NCBI GenBank assembly: GCA_947579665.1 | Contig: OX388349.1 | Span: 74,032,841 to 74,096,840 of the forward strand | Length of the DNA: 64,000 nt | Origin: Sympetrum striolatum | Taxonomy: Eukaryota; Arthropoda; Insecta; Odonata; Libellulidae | Direction: 5' to 3' | Shown here: positions 45,301 to 57,662 of the stretch, piece by piece | How the letters are laid out: every line of letters starts with the position of its first letter | Position numbering within the stretch: position 1 is the stretch's first letter | The notes under the pieces: generated by a model | Seen by the model: only the letters and a program-made list of their open reading frames with translations | Told to the model about the DNA's origin: nothing | The model's database searches: none | Translations under genes and position numbers: made by a program

Positions 45301-47419
45301 ATACGTTTTATTTCACTAGAATCCGAAAATGAAATTTCCGACAGTAAGGGTAGGATCTTTTGATTCAAAGGGTTGACGTTCAATCGCCGTAAGGCCGAAA
45401 AACCAACAGAACCGGTCAAATTGATAAATTTCCACTTCTACAGATGTCATGCCTACATGACACGTAACATTATCTGTTTGTTTCTAAGGATGCATTTTGA
45501 AAAATCATGAAGTTGCCTTATCAGAATGCCCTTGAAAATGTAGGTAATGCCCTTATGCCTTGAATGATAGCTCATCCTTGCCGGCTCCGCAAAACTGGAC
45601 CTCTACATGATTCCAGGAACCATTCTTACCCAAAAGAGCCTAAATTTGGGGCACCAAGAAACTCCCTATTTCACACCAGGGGCGCAACTATCTTAAACAC
45701 GCAAATAGTGCATTTGAGAACTTCCATTTTACGACGAGCTTGAGCTAACCTAAACATCTCACAATATATCAAATAACTCGGCCCTTTGAGGGCAATTTAA
45801 CGCGAATCATACAAAAGATTACGAAAATATAAATAGCTATATCTAGTTACATCTATAGCTAAATCATATATATCTTTAGTATTATTAATATTTGGGATAC
45901 TTACGACAAGAAATAAATAACCAGAAAATGCAGTAGTATAGAAGGTTGAGTTTTAATGGGTGTAGTTTTAAGTTTTCCTAATGAATTATCATTGGATATG
46001 GAAAATGTTTGAATAAAATATTGCTTCCTAACTTCCAAATAACGCCTTATATGCTTATTATATTTGTTATTACAAAACTTTAATTTAAAAACACGGATGA
46101 ATGTTGTTATATATGGTATTATATTAATCAAACAAGGCTAAGATCAACATAATTCTACCTTATGGTTCACGGACACTAAAATGCCTTACCGAACGCTCTT
46201 ATGGCTTTTAACATAATCCATAATCTACTTTCAATTACTATTCCATCGCAATGCATTCGCAGTTAATGCCACCCACTATCTCACGCTATTTATTATCTAT
46301 TCAAAAATCGGCGCATCTCTACAAAAACGAGAGAAACCAAACATTGATACGGATTACTTTTCGCGATTACTCGCAAAAAGGCGAAGGGAATAAAAGAATA
46401 AGTGACATGAATCAGAAAGGAAATAAATACGTTATCTTCCCGAAAAAAGTCCCCCCTTCCTGTATTTGTTAAGCATTCGCCCGGACCCCACGCAAAGTCG
46501 ATAGTCCAAATAAAACGAGGCCACAGAATGGAACGCAAATCATTGTTGCGTATAACAACGGCCTGACCTTTGTATTGCCCTCCTCATCTGGTCTACTTCT
46601 TCACGGTCCTCAATCTCCTTCTACAATGCCTTATACATCCGCATGTTTTGTAATATTTCCCTAAACATCCTTGGTCTTCGAGGAAACTCTCCACATGCTA
46701 GTTCCTTATTTGTCCTTCGTTTTTGCCATTTTTTTCCGCAAAATGCCCCGTGCGATATATTTCAAGGGGAAACATGATAAAAATTGAAAACAAGGATAGA
46801 CTATTATATAATTGTTTTGAAAACTGAGCAAAACTTCCATATCTCATCTTGTTTCGTTGATTTCTTCTTTCGTTAACTCAATTCTTGCGTAAAAAAAATT
46901 ATAATTCCTAGGATCGAAATTAAACTCTTCAGACAGTAAACGAGGTTACACTTAGAAAAAAATTAACTTGCAACATATATGTATAGCTAACTAAACTGCT
47001 AACTTATTCTCAAATGGCAATTGATGAGTAAATACTAATCGAATTACACTTACTCATCTCTCAAGGAAACAAGTAAAAGAAAATTTCATTCAGTGAAGTA
47101 TGGAACGAAAACATAAAAATGGATCCAAAAGGCCTAAAAAAGAATAAATATTTAAATCCACCCGGAGACCCTAGCACTACCATTATATTTTAGTACACCG
47201 AATATTTTTGTAGAGCTCTCCAAAGTCAACAAAATGTTTTGTCATTTTTAACTTATATGGCATAGGTAGAAAAGTTCATAATACACACATCTCTCATGAA
47301 CGTACTAAGACGAAACCATAACATCAATTTATTGATATAGCAAAAGAAATCCTCCGTTAGAACACGAGACTCCTTAGTCTGTTTTTAGTGTAGAGGAAGA
47401 ATCAACTGCTTGGGCCGTG
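42363..47419. other. Unassigned sequence, longest featureless stretch
   Basis: No protein-like frame, tRNA or clear TE end. 42660-42830 is locally richer in GC. 45160-45179 has a GTGTATATATGATCATACAC near-palindrome. 46250-46550 is open on both strands without family likeness. Host regulatory or intronic DNA is possible but cannot be shown. Confidence 0.45.
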
Positions 47420-47439
47420 ACTTGGTGGTATGGATCCAT

Positions 47440-47565
47440 CAGGAACGAAAGTGAAAATAACTAATAATAAATGTCCACCTGAGGATGACTCCACGAGTCG
47501 AAACCATGGTCGTTTCATAATAAAATATTCTTTGGTATAGTAAAAGTTATTTTCACTTTCGTAGA
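47440..47565 (+). repeat. Hammerhead-like motif in a palindrome (copy c)
   Basis: ACGAAAGTGAAAATAACT at 47445-47462 is repeated inverted, exactly, at 47545-47562. Between them 47479-47505 reads CTGAGGA, T, then the perfect stem GACTC-CAC-GAGTC, then GAAAC. The stem sequence differs from copy b (GAGC/GCTC), yet both pair. This is the cleanest of the four copies. Confidence 0.6.
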
Positions 47566-47854
47566 GGAAGAAGATTTTCCCTTGTTTCTGCATAACTTTT
47601 AAATACGGCAGGACGAGAAAAATCGCATTAAATGTTTAGATATAGTTAGGCAATATATTAATACGATTAAATCTAGATTTTACCATTATCACAATACAGT
47701 CATCAATTTAATCGGAAGAATCACTTTTTGTATCACCGGAAATGTCTTATCTTGTCCTAAAATTTCTCGTCAAAAATACTTACTCCCAATTCTTGAATTT
47801 AACTCATGGGAATTGAATTTATTTCAATTTTTTTTATTTTAGCAAAGAAAATTA

Positions 47855-47912
47855 TTTGGTGCTTATACCATGAGTTAGGGGTCTATAAGTTATATTAATG
47901 TTTCATTTTAAT
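47855..47912 (+). repeat. Copy of the 61-kb inverted-repeat sequence
   Basis: CATGAGTTAGGGGTCTATAA then GTTATATTAATGTTT resembles CTGAGTTATGGGTCTATAGG then TTATATTTATGTTTA at 61508-61543 and its inverted partner near 61135-61180. It is a short third copy of an unnamed dispersed repeat. Confidence 0.45.
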
Positions 47913-48254
47913 TCTTTCTAGTTCATAGTTTTTTGCATACATATTTTTCAAATGTGAGATCTGAGATTCATTAAAGCAATATTCTGTATGCTATGAAACT
48001 TCCTCAATACATCCGAATACAGAATATAATTTCAAGAGATCTTTATTTCACTACAATACAAATTTTAGGAGATTGTATGAGAAGGATTTTAATGTGATCC
48101 ACGTGTAATGATAATTATTAAGAAACCTGATCTGTGTGTGTTTCACAAAAGGCACTAATTGTATACCTATTAATCTCAAATAGCATCCTTCTAAAAAGAT
48201 TCAATTGAGGATGCAGCAGAAAAAATAATCAGTAAATAAGTTTTTCTATAAAAT

Positions 48255-48345
48255 TTTCTCGGGTGAACAATCCGGTTATTCCAGGAGACCAAAATGTCGC
48301 CAACGTTTCGATAGCCATCTTCCTCAGGGCTGCTCTGAGTTGCAT
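48255..48345 (-). repeat. Hammerhead-like motif (copy d)
   Basis: The minus strand 48327-48305 reads CTGAGGA, AGATGGCTATC with a GAT/ATC stem, then GAAACG. It is the weakest of the four copies and lacks an obvious flanking inverted repeat, but the order of blocks is the same. Confidence 0.35.
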
Positions 48346-48375
48346 TGTTGAATGGTTCTGTAATGAATATAGGTG

Positions 48376-48377
<2 letters not shown>

Positions 48378-48440
<63 letters not shown>
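48378..48440. repeat. (AT)31 microsatellite
   Basis: Uninterrupted alternating AT for 63 bases. Frames through it give alternating Ile-Tyr strings that have no biological meaning. Confidence 0.97.
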
Positions 48441-48442
<2 letters not shown>

Positions 48443-49655
48443 CATACGTCTATCAAGAAAATTGGGATCAAAGTGACCGTTGCTAAAGATTTAATTTTGA
48501 AAAGGAGGAAAAAAAGCTATAAATTGGCGTTAAAATAAAATTTCACAATTACGTGAAATTCAAATTTCGCATCTCCACAACGTTAATAAATTTTAAGCCA
48601 AATTAATTTCAATTTAACTTAAACTGATCACGTCTGCACGAGCTATTTTAGAGTAAATTTATAGTATAGTAGGCACATCTTTGCCGTACTTTTATTCTCC
48701 ATTCATGTTTTAGAAGCGAAGTGCATTTTTCAATCTACTTTTAGAATCTCTTCGCCTTAATTTCACGGAAGTGCACCATTCGTCTTTTGTCTCCCGAATG
48801 GTTTATTGCGACAACCTTATCCCCGAGACATATTACATGCCGCGTAATTGCGAATAATAGAATGACTTGGAAGCATCTTCTTAATGACACGTTTAATGGG
48901 CAATGTCACGTTGAAGCCGTTCTATGGCGTCTTAGCGCATTGAATGCGTCGCTAATGCGAAGTGGATGGGATTTGAAACCCACATTCGACGAAAGCATTG
49001 TCATCTAATTTCCATTTATAGTAGAATATTTCTCGATTGCCTAAACGTTTAGTCATTCCTCAACGATGTTCGCTTGTTCCATAATCTGGAAGAAATGTTA
49101 AAATTGCATTCTGTAAGAGATGTTGCAGTTGAAGAGCGACGTAGGCAAAACCCCCTCAAAGTGGAAGAATCAACGATTGAGGTAAGATTAAACTATCAGC
49201 TTATTTATAGCAAATGTTTCGATAGCCCTTAGAAATCGAATGTCCCAGTTTGAAGAGCGCTCTTTTTATGTTATGAGATCTAAGATGAATCGCATGCTGC
49301 CGCGTTAATTTTTTTATTCAGCGATGCATTTAGCGTAATTTATAGCGTGAGAAATGCATTTTTGCTGAAAGGAAATAATTTTAACGCTTGAATGTATGTA
49401 AAAATACATTTATTTCTAGCAGTATTAATTAAATTAATTGAAAAATAAATCTGATATTTCCAAATTCGACTTTGTGAAAGGCAGCCATACCTTAGAAGTG
49501 AAACGCTAAGTAATTTGCACATAGTATATACTATTTAAGGGAACTTGTCTGCAAATACACATCTTAACATGTCTTTTCTACTTTCCGTTTCGATACAAAC
49601 ACCGCGTTCGCAGTGTTAGCTGGAATTAAATCCCTCCTTAAAATGAGTTTATGCA
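48441..49655. other. Unassigned sequence
   Basis: 48780-49010 is richer in GC and open for 73 residues without family likeness; several TAAT strings occur in it. No gene called. Confidence 0.4.
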
Positions 49656-50560
49656 GAATTTTTAGATTTTCGGAAGGACTTCGATGAGGTTAATTGTCCT
49701 TAAATTGTTGTACAAAATAGAAGCTACGGGTATCAACGCAGAAGCAATTAATTGGAGAAAAGACTTTCTCGCCGAGAGAGAACAACGAGTAGTACTTGAT
49801 GGTTTTAGTTCCAATTTAGTTAAGGTGACTTCGGACGTCCCGCAGGGTAGCTTAATCGGACCGTTGCTATTTTTAGTACACATCAACAATCTTAGCTTTC
49901 CCATTGACAGCAATGTTAGGATATTCGCAGACGAAAAGGTCATTTACAGGGAAATAGTGTGTTTAGAGGATAGATTAACCCTTTGGAACGACTTAGATAG
50001 AATTATGAAATGATGATTGGCTAAATGTAGAATAGTGTTCAGTAGTTAACTTCTTCGAAAGAATATCTATAATGAATGATTATTCCTACAGCAACCGTGA
50101 GGTAAACCTAATGACAATAGAAATGGTGAAACATCTTGAAGTATCTCTCACGGATAATTTATCATGGAGTACCCGCATCAGTATGATGTAGTTCGATACG
50201 ATTTTTAAAATTTGCTACAATTAAACAGTGAGTGTTTTCAGATGATACAGGACGCGGGATGGGAATCATTAGAAGATAGAAGACCAATTCAAAGGTTAAA
50301 ATTACTAAATAAGTTCAGAGAAACTACGTTCTCAGAAGATATAACCGATATAATACGACCTCCCTGTAGTATATCTCCTCCTGATACTGCGAGAAAGATC
50401 AGGTAAAACGATGCTAGAACGAATCGTTTTTAATAATTCATATTTTCCGCGAACGATACGCGAAGGAATTGATAAGGAGAATAAAGTCAAGGTGTTTGCA
50501 CCCCCTGCCACACGCCGAAAGGAGGCTTGCAGCGTTTTTACATAGACATACAATTAAAAA
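49656..50560 (+). pseudogene. Dead non-LTR retrotransposon, RT palm to 3' end
   Basis: 49656 starts FLDFRKDFDEVNCP (RT motif with the first catalytic Asp, usually FLDFSKAFD-VNH). 49684-50013 continues INWRKDFLAEREQRVVLDG, VTSDVPQGSLIGPLLFLVHINNL and IFADEKVIY. FADD has become FADE, losing one catalytic Asp. After stops, 50212-50406 gives DAGWESLEDRRPIQRLKLL. The tail has CGCGAACGATACGCGAA, ACCCCCTGCCACACGCCGAAA and GGAGGCTTGCAG, then an ACATAGACATAC tail. The 3' part matches the minus-strand fragment at 8900-9110, so both belong to one jockey/CR1-type family. 5'-truncated. Confidence 0.82.
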
Positions 50561-52016
50561 CGAAATTTTTAGAAACAATTTTTTATCGGTTGAATATTAA
50601 TTTATATTCAATTTTGTTAAATCAATTTGAACTATAATATCTAAATATATTATTCTTTCTAATATGACGGATTAAGATAGAGCATTACAATATCTGGGAA
50701 GTAAGATGGTGACGTGACGGTTAATCAGCACTGTCGGAGCAGTCGAGGGAGGGATAAATGACGTTTCGGGAAATCTCATTGCCGTCTCATTCTAAACTTC
50801 TAAAGCTCACTAATAATCGAATAGATAAACCCGACCAGATAAATAGAAATGTCTCAAGATAATGTAGAGTGCGGTCTTCAGAATTTGCGAAAACTCAGAA
50901 CAGGCACATTGTGCCAACACTATCACGAGAATCCGTCACATGTGCACGTACCCTTCAGAAGGCGTCATTTGCAGCCACGACGAGGAAACTTTTTCCACGC
51001 AATAATTCACATCAAGCAGTAGCTCTCAACGCATCTGAAACAAAACACTATCTGGCTAAAATAAAAGAAGAGGGATAAGATTCGGAAAAGCCGAAAGAAG
51101 CAAAAATGAAAGGAAACGTCAAGGAAAATATAATTCGAGCGGGATATGAGAGCATAAAATTCCCCTGAAAAAAAGGAATGCATTTAAATGAGGGAATAAA
51201 AATGGATGGAAAGAAGCGGACCCTCAGAATGAAAGGATCGCAGAGTTCGTTACTTAGTTACCCGCACACGTCAGCTGGTTTCTTAATATCCCCAGTCGAG
51301 TCCTCCTCGAATTTTTTAGCACGTCGCAAAGTGCTAAGTGACAGTTCAGACGGATCTCCTGCACAAGAGGATGGAAATTCCTCTTTTTTTGCTCCGTTTC
51401 ATCCGCGTCATCGGAAAATAAAAACGGCACCTCCGAAAAACCTCTCATCCCAATTTCTTCCCTTTTCATTACCTTCCGGAGAGATGGGGAATTCATTTTT
51501 TATCTCTTTTTATATAAAAAATATCGATTTTTAATGATGAGGCCACCCTAGGAAACTTTCCCTTAAAACCGTTTCATTTAGATAAAATCTCTCCCCCTTT
51601 TTTCTTCAATTATCTGAGCCAAAGGAGACCTGAAAGGGATGAGGCATTGGAAAACAATTTTACTAACTCCAGCATTATGAGATGCATTAGAAATATTTTA
51701 ATAAATATGAAATTTTATCCGTCGCAACTTCGCAGAGTTTCGCCTTTTTAACACGCATAATTTATTATAAATACATCGATGAATAAAATCAATTAATGGG
51801 AAATTATAAGCGCCTTTCAACCACTAGAAATGCATCCAATAGAGGTATAAAAGTTATTTTCAACGCATGGATGTCTCGTTTATCCAACAATCCTTCTTGG
51901 TGCAGAAACATTTCGGACGATCCAGGCCAACGTCTCAGAAATGGTTGCCTTAGGTCGGAAACTGAGAACATCCCAAATTCAAAACAATAATCCAAATCTC
52001 AATTATACCTTTCTCT
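50561..52016. other. Unassigned sequence
   Basis: An open frame at 51178-51534 (118 residues, Ser/Pro-rich) lacks any known domain and ends in low-complexity Phe/Ile; not called. Nothing else is recognisable. Confidence 0.4.
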
Positions 52017-52390
52017 GTCTGTAAAGTGTTCAGCCTGAAGGTCGGTTGGTGCAACGCCCCCTCTAACATAAGATACTCTTGCAGAGAGGAATGAGGTTTA
52101 CTAGGCAGGATGAGGAGTGAGGTAGTTTTCTCACTGAGCCAGAATGCTGTAAGTGGAACGTCTGAACCTAAGTGAAACACAATGACTCCATGAGCAACAC
52201 TTTTCTTGGCATTCCGTAATGAGGGACCTTGATCAGTGCATTTCAGATCAGTGTTATTCACTCATACCTCAGTAGTTTTCATCACAGCCATGATCAGCAC
52301 TGTGACAAAAGTAAATGAAAGACACATTTTTCTCTACCTTTTACCAAATTAAAATATTTCATTCGTCAGAATATGGTGGCAGGAACACTT
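52017..52390. repeat. Dispersed ~390-bp repeat family Y, copy 2
   Basis: Collinear with 11809-12200 in the same orientation, with a few indels (for example it lacks GCCATTGCTTTC after GAGGTAGTTT). Divergence is perhaps 15-20 percent by eye. Confidence 0.7.
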
Positions 52391-53107
52391 TTTTCAGGGA
52401 TAAAAATGTAAGACTAGTGTGATTATCAGCGGAAGGCTAGGATTTTAACTCCGTGGATTATTTTGAATAGTAGAATCAACTACACTGAAGAATAGATAAA
52501 CATATTATATATATGGTGTCACTTCAGGAAATAATCAAAGGTTAATCTTCGTGAAGTGTCCTTTGTGAATATGTGCCTGGCATAAGTATAAACCCCGTCA
52601 TGACTAATAAGCTGATTAATAATGCCATCTTTCGCATCTTAGGCCTCAATATGTTCGAAAATTATTATGACAGTAAGACCATTACTAATTCTTAACCTAC
52701 TCTTGCAGTAGGTGGCTCTTCACTGGAATCATCTAAAATGCAGCTCCTAATTATTTTCCTTTCATTGATTGTTGTGTCGGAAACAACATCCGATAAATAT
52801 TGTGCATCCCGTTCTTAGTTAGTAGTCGAGTTGAATTAGAAAGAGGACTTGAACCTATGCTGAGAAGAACAGAGAATAATCACTATAAGGGCACTAGAGA
52901 GCACTTATAGAGAACTAGAACCGCACATCCAAACCCGCCAAGCCGAACTACCACTAGCATAACCTAGCGATAGTATTTGTGAGTAAAAAGGAAAAATGTC
53001 TGTACCTTCGGTACAAAGTTGAAAATGGAATTCGAAATACCTGGGAAGTACACGTAATGTAATTAGATGTTGAAGACATCAAAAAAAGTTTAGTTGTTTA
53101 TCTTTAA
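52391..53107. other. Unassigned sequence
   Basis: No gene or repeat that I can identify. Confidence 0.4.
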
Positions 53108-53222
53108 GATAAATCTCTTCCCTGTTTTTTTATTTTATATACAATTGTGTATAATAGAAACAAAACAGAGAAGAGATCCTATACGATACTTCAATGGAAG
53201 AATCGGGTTCGAATCCCGGACA
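53108..53222 (+). repeat. Hairpin followed by a tRNA-like T-arm
   Basis: ATCTCTTC and CTGTTTT (53113 onward) pair with AAAACAG and AGAAGAGAT ending 53177 around a TATACAATTGTGTATA palindromic centre. About 30 bases later TCGGG-TTCGAAT-CCCGG (53205-53221) forms a perfect T-arm with a canonical 7-base loop, which is also a consensus B box. There is no D-arm or acceptor partner, so this is not a tRNA gene. It may be a SINE fragment. Confidence 0.5.
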
Positions 53223-53279
53223 CATCAGTTTTAATTTACTATCTATTTCCTTTCCACTAGTATGTTTTTCCATGCCAAA

Positions 53280-53915
53280 ATTCATCGCTTAATTTTTGTT
53301 TGCAAAAATAAGTCAGCCTAACGTTGGGCTAATGCTGGCAAAACCACCAATTTCTTCTTAAACCTCAGTTGTAAATTATCTGTAGGCCTAGTGTTGGCAT
53401 ATGGTTATTTTTTCCACCGACCATTTTCCAACGGTTCCTACCAAATGCTAACGTTGGCCAAACAACCTGTGTTACTAGGGTTTTCATATCCCATCAGGGA
53501 AGTTGTTACAAATTAGGATAAAATCGGAGTGATTTATTTACAGGCAGCGATCTCTCTAAAGGATTAATAACCAAAAAAATGGACAAAGGAAATTGTAAAG
53601 AAAACAACAAAGAAAGAAAAAACCTCAAAAATGTTTTATTTACGTTTCGTACCTCTGTTTTCCAAAATCTTTCCCTGAGACGGCCAGAGGCAAATGAAAT
53701 TTATTTTCCTAATTGAATAGAGCAAAGCTGTGAAGTGATAAAGAAACCACTTTTTTGCAAGCTTCAAGTTTCGATTAATAAAATTCTCTAGTCTTTTACT
53801 TAAAAAATGCCATTTCACTCTATTGAAAGATTTGCAATACGCTCCACGTCAACCACAATTATATATAATCGAAGAATCCCATGAATTCGAGCATGCAATT
53901 TCCAAAATTGTAGCC

Positions 53916-53920
<5 letters not shown>
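53280..53920. other. Unassigned sequence
   Basis: 53315-53465 repeats degenerate GTTGGC/GTTGGG strings four or five times. No gene. Confidence 0.35.

Positions 53921-53980
<60 letters not shown>
53921..53980. repeat. (CT)30 microsatellite
   Basis: Uninterrupted CT dinucleotides for 60 bases. Frames through it give Leu-Ser repeats that should not be taken for protein. Confidence 0.97.
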
Positions 53981-53983
<3 letters not shown>

Positions 53984-56039
53984 GCCCTCAAAGACGAAAT
54001 TATTCCCTCCTGTGCTGAAGCAGAGTGCTAAAACAACCCGTTTTAGCGTTTTTTAATTAACGGCCTCCGTTTTATTGCATTCTCTCTTAATTGTCTCGAA
54101 CATCCGATGACATCCACCGAATTATCGCAGGAGCATAACTTAGCCGATCGTGAAAATATCTTAATGGACTCGCAATGAGTTTCGACGAAACCTAATCCAT
54201 CAAAAAACTCTTAAATTTTTTGTCGAACAGATGTCCTTGCGAGGCGAAGGCAGAACGTATTCCAGAGGATTCTTACGGTAGTTAATTTAAGAAAAGCATC
54301 ATTAAAATTTCTAACTAACGAGTGGCGAAAAGAATACATATATTAAATGGAGACGAAGCAGAACTACTGAGGTTCATTAAAAACAATTTGCTTCATTTAA
54401 TGATCGTATAATTTCCTTAGTTTAAGAGGAAAATACATTTTGGAATAAGAAGTGATATTAACAAAACAATCGCGGGCCGCACCGTGCATTACCTCCATAA
54501 TACAATAATTTATCCTATGTTAGGAATAAACTTATACATACCCTAGTGCACATAAAATAAATTAACTATTTTCTTAGACACTTTCTCGCTGTAAGTTTTC
54601 CCTACAGCAAATAACACAAAAATTAGATTGAGAATACTTTCTTTGACGCATTATACATAACCTTCTTGACTTCCCCATCGATTTATATTAAATATTTACC
54701 CAGAAAACTTTTTTCTGCCAAATTGAAAACACCAGCGTGATGATAATAGTTTGAATCAGAATTTGATGTTAAAAATTCCTTGTTGCTTCAATTTGCCCTA
54801 AAAGGCCGGAATTATTTTTTTGTAATTATTTTAAATTTCTTACGTATTTCGCATTGGGATTGTCTGAAAACAAAACCATAAAATGTTATGCCAAACATAT
54901 TTATAAAACCAGTGAAACAAATACAAAATTGCAACATTGCAACATTGTCATCGAGCTCTCCTATTCTGTGATACAAAATGAAATAATAGCAGGTATCGGA
55001 TGATACCATATGGCATCCGTAGTCTGTCGAGGGAACTGAAGGAACTCGTTCAAACGAGACCACGAAAAAATCAAGAATTTCTCTGAAATGTTATATTTTG
55101 TTTTTTATATGCAATTATGGTTGTAATTTACTTTAAATAAATCACACTGTAATTTTCAGCATTACTTCCACTCCATACTGAAAAATTTTTAAACGATTTT
55201 CACCGACTTCGTATTTTAATGCTAATGTTGCAATGTAGCAAATTTGTATCATAAGATTTGATTCGGGAGGCGGGACTCCACCTTTATTCCTATTGGCTCC
55301 TACAAAAAGAGAGAGAGAAAATGCAATTGTCGCTCACTCCCTAACCTGTAAACATTTGAAAAGAGTATAGTAACATAATCACTAGAGTTCCTACTTTTCA
55401 CAGATGGATAATCTTTAAGCTAAATTTTAGGATAGAAAAGATATTACAAAGCTAAAATGATTAAAAAGAAATCCATGCCATGCAGCTCATTTTATTTTTG
55501 AAGCTTTCACTGACCACGTACAATTTAATATTCATAATAATTGCTTTCTTTCGCGCATCTACGAGGAGACGAGCCTATTCAATCTATTCCCCGCCCAAGT
55601 ACGTATTACGAAGTAGAAATCTATGTGGACTTCCAAGCAAATGATGAATGAAATGAAATTGGGTGGGTGAAATTGTCCAAAATCACAAGAAAAAAATAAA
55701 AGTTGAAAATGTTCATCTCCACATTGCTGCCCTTGTTCCACTAGTTAAACTGAAGTACCCTGCCGAAATTGCGATCAATTGGATGATGTTTAGGAGTCCC
55801 TATGATTTGAACGTTTTGAAGAAATAAGCATTTTTTAAGTAATCGCTTCTAAAGGTTTTCCATATACAGGTTCCTTTTATAAAATCACTGGACTATCACA
55901 GTGTACTGTAAATAGACAAGAAGTTTTACTTAGTTATATCAGTTCTCAATACATAGCAGCAGATTCCAGTGTTTACTGAGAAAATATTTCCATAGAACGT
56001 TCTATTAATGAAATGAAATAAATCAGTGAGTGTGTCACC
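53981..56039. other. Unassigned sequence
   Basis: No gene recognised. Near 54933-54950 GCAACATT is directly repeated. The 3' part may be the 5' flank of the transposon that carries the pseudogene at 56.0 kb. Confidence 0.35.
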
Positions 56040-57662
56040 TCAAGTACATCAACAGTACACGAAGAGACCGCAAGTACTGCTTCTGATGAATCCGATTGCC
56101 ATTACCTACCTTCGACGAGCACTACTGTTGCTACTCCACGACGATCCTTCAGAAAGAAAAGATCCTCACAACCGAAGTCATCACTTGACCGAGTGAATTT
56201 ATCGGACCGTTAAGCTTTGTTTATAGTCAGTTTCTGAAGCATGTGGTGTGACGTAAGGCAAGGTCTCAGCGTCTCGCAGCACAATTAGATGTAACCACCA
56301 CATGAAGGCACGTGAGTCTGCATCCGATATTGACAAATCGACATTCAAACCTGAAGATACGCCATTTCTTCGCTGGGATGGAAAATTGCTCGCTGATAGT
56401 TTAGGGAGTATGGAAAAGGTTGACAGAGTCGCAATATGTGTATCTGAAGGGAGAAAAGGAAAGCTGCTGGGGGTGGAACAAGCTACTGCTTGCCTTAATA
56501 TCCTGGATGATTGGAATCTCAGACAAAATGTGCGGGTTTTAGTATTTAACACAACAGCTGCCAATACACGCCTGAAGAGTGAAGCTTGTACTATTCTCGA
56601 GGAGAGTTTAGGAACTAGTCTTGTACGGATTCCAAGCAGGCACCATATACTTGAAATCGTGTTGTCTTCTGTTTTTACCACAGCATTTGGAGTTAGTGGG
56701 GGTCCTGATGTCGCAATATTTAAGCGTTTCCAGCAACACTGGCCTCGTATCGACAAGGAAATACATTCTCGATGCAGTGATGATGTGTATGATTCCGATA
56801 AAATCAAAATGTTAAGAGGACAAATGATGGGATATTATGCTGCCATTTTAGAATACCCAATTAAGTCAAAGCAGCTTCGAGATGATCAACTCGAGCTTTT
56901 ACAGTTGTGTTATACCTTTCTTGGTGGTCAAAGTCCTAATGTATCTAAGGCCAAATTCCGAGAACCAGGTGGCAAAGGCTATTTATTCCCATGGAACTTT
57001 CTTATTTAGAGATAAATTCACTCTTACAGCTGGAGAAAAAAAGAAATTACTGAAGTAAGCTTGTTTGTAGCTCTCATCGAAATTGGAATGAGGCGCCCAA
57101 AGCTGTCATGAATGACGCGATTCTTTTAAAACAAATTGAAGCTTACCCCAACTGCAATGTTAAGAAGGCTGCATTGGAAGCTTTTCACCGCCATCTGTGG
57201 TTCTTTTCAGAGCATGTGGTTGGACTCGCCCTCTCTGATTCCCATGTCTGTGACTCTACCAAATTTGAAATGGTTACTAACCTTAGCGCCCACCAAAACC
57301 TAAGGCTTATTAGAGAGTTGAGAGTAAAACATTTAAACATGACACAGCGAACTGCAGAACTCTTTGACATTCTCCACAAAGATGGGAATGATAAGGCTGC
57401 TTCATTTCTTTTCAAAGAACCAAATTTTTGGGATTCGGATCCCGATTGCATTGAACTCGAACAGGCTGTTCGCAAGATGAATGTAGCTAATGACTGTCCT
57501 GAAAGGGGCATTGCTCTGTTACAAACACTCAATATGTGTATAACCAAGAACGAAGGCCAGTTTCAGTATCTTCTTCGGATTGTTCAATCACACCGAATCA
57601 AGTATCCAACTTGTAAGACGGCATTACTCATGGTTGATGATGATGATGGTAATGGCGCTTAG
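56040..57662 (+). pseudogene. Transposase-like protein of a multicopy, unnamed family
   Basis: 56040-56212 gives a Ser/Thr-rich stretch ending TPRRSFRKKRSSQPKSSLDRVNLSDR. After stops and a shift, 56302-57009 (235 residues) has LRWDGKLLADS, VDRVAICVSEG, VRVLVFNTTAANT (about residues 77-89), SRHHILEIVLSSVF (about 111-124) and GGPDVAIFKRFQQHWPRID. After another break, 57108-57662 (184 residues) has NDAILLKQIEAYPNC, HLWFFSEHVVGLALSD, NDCPERGIALLQ and EGQFQYLLRIVQSHR. I recall proteins with this series of motifs repeated in many insect and cnidarian genomes as transposon products, usually with CFDTTASNTG where this copy has FNTT; the fold suggests a DDE/RNase-H-like enzyme. I cannot name the superfamily. 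Broken by at least three frameshifts or stops. Confidence 0.7.

Noticed and set aside
48191..48538. Ile-Tyr repeat proteins on both strands
   Set aside because: Pure translation of the (AT)31 microsatellite.
51178..51534. 118-residue Ser/Pro-rich frame
   Set aside because: Composition is not distinctive, no domain, and the end is low-complexity Phe/Ile.
53823..54056. Leu-Ser repeat protein
   Set aside because: Pure translation of the (CT)30 microsatellite.
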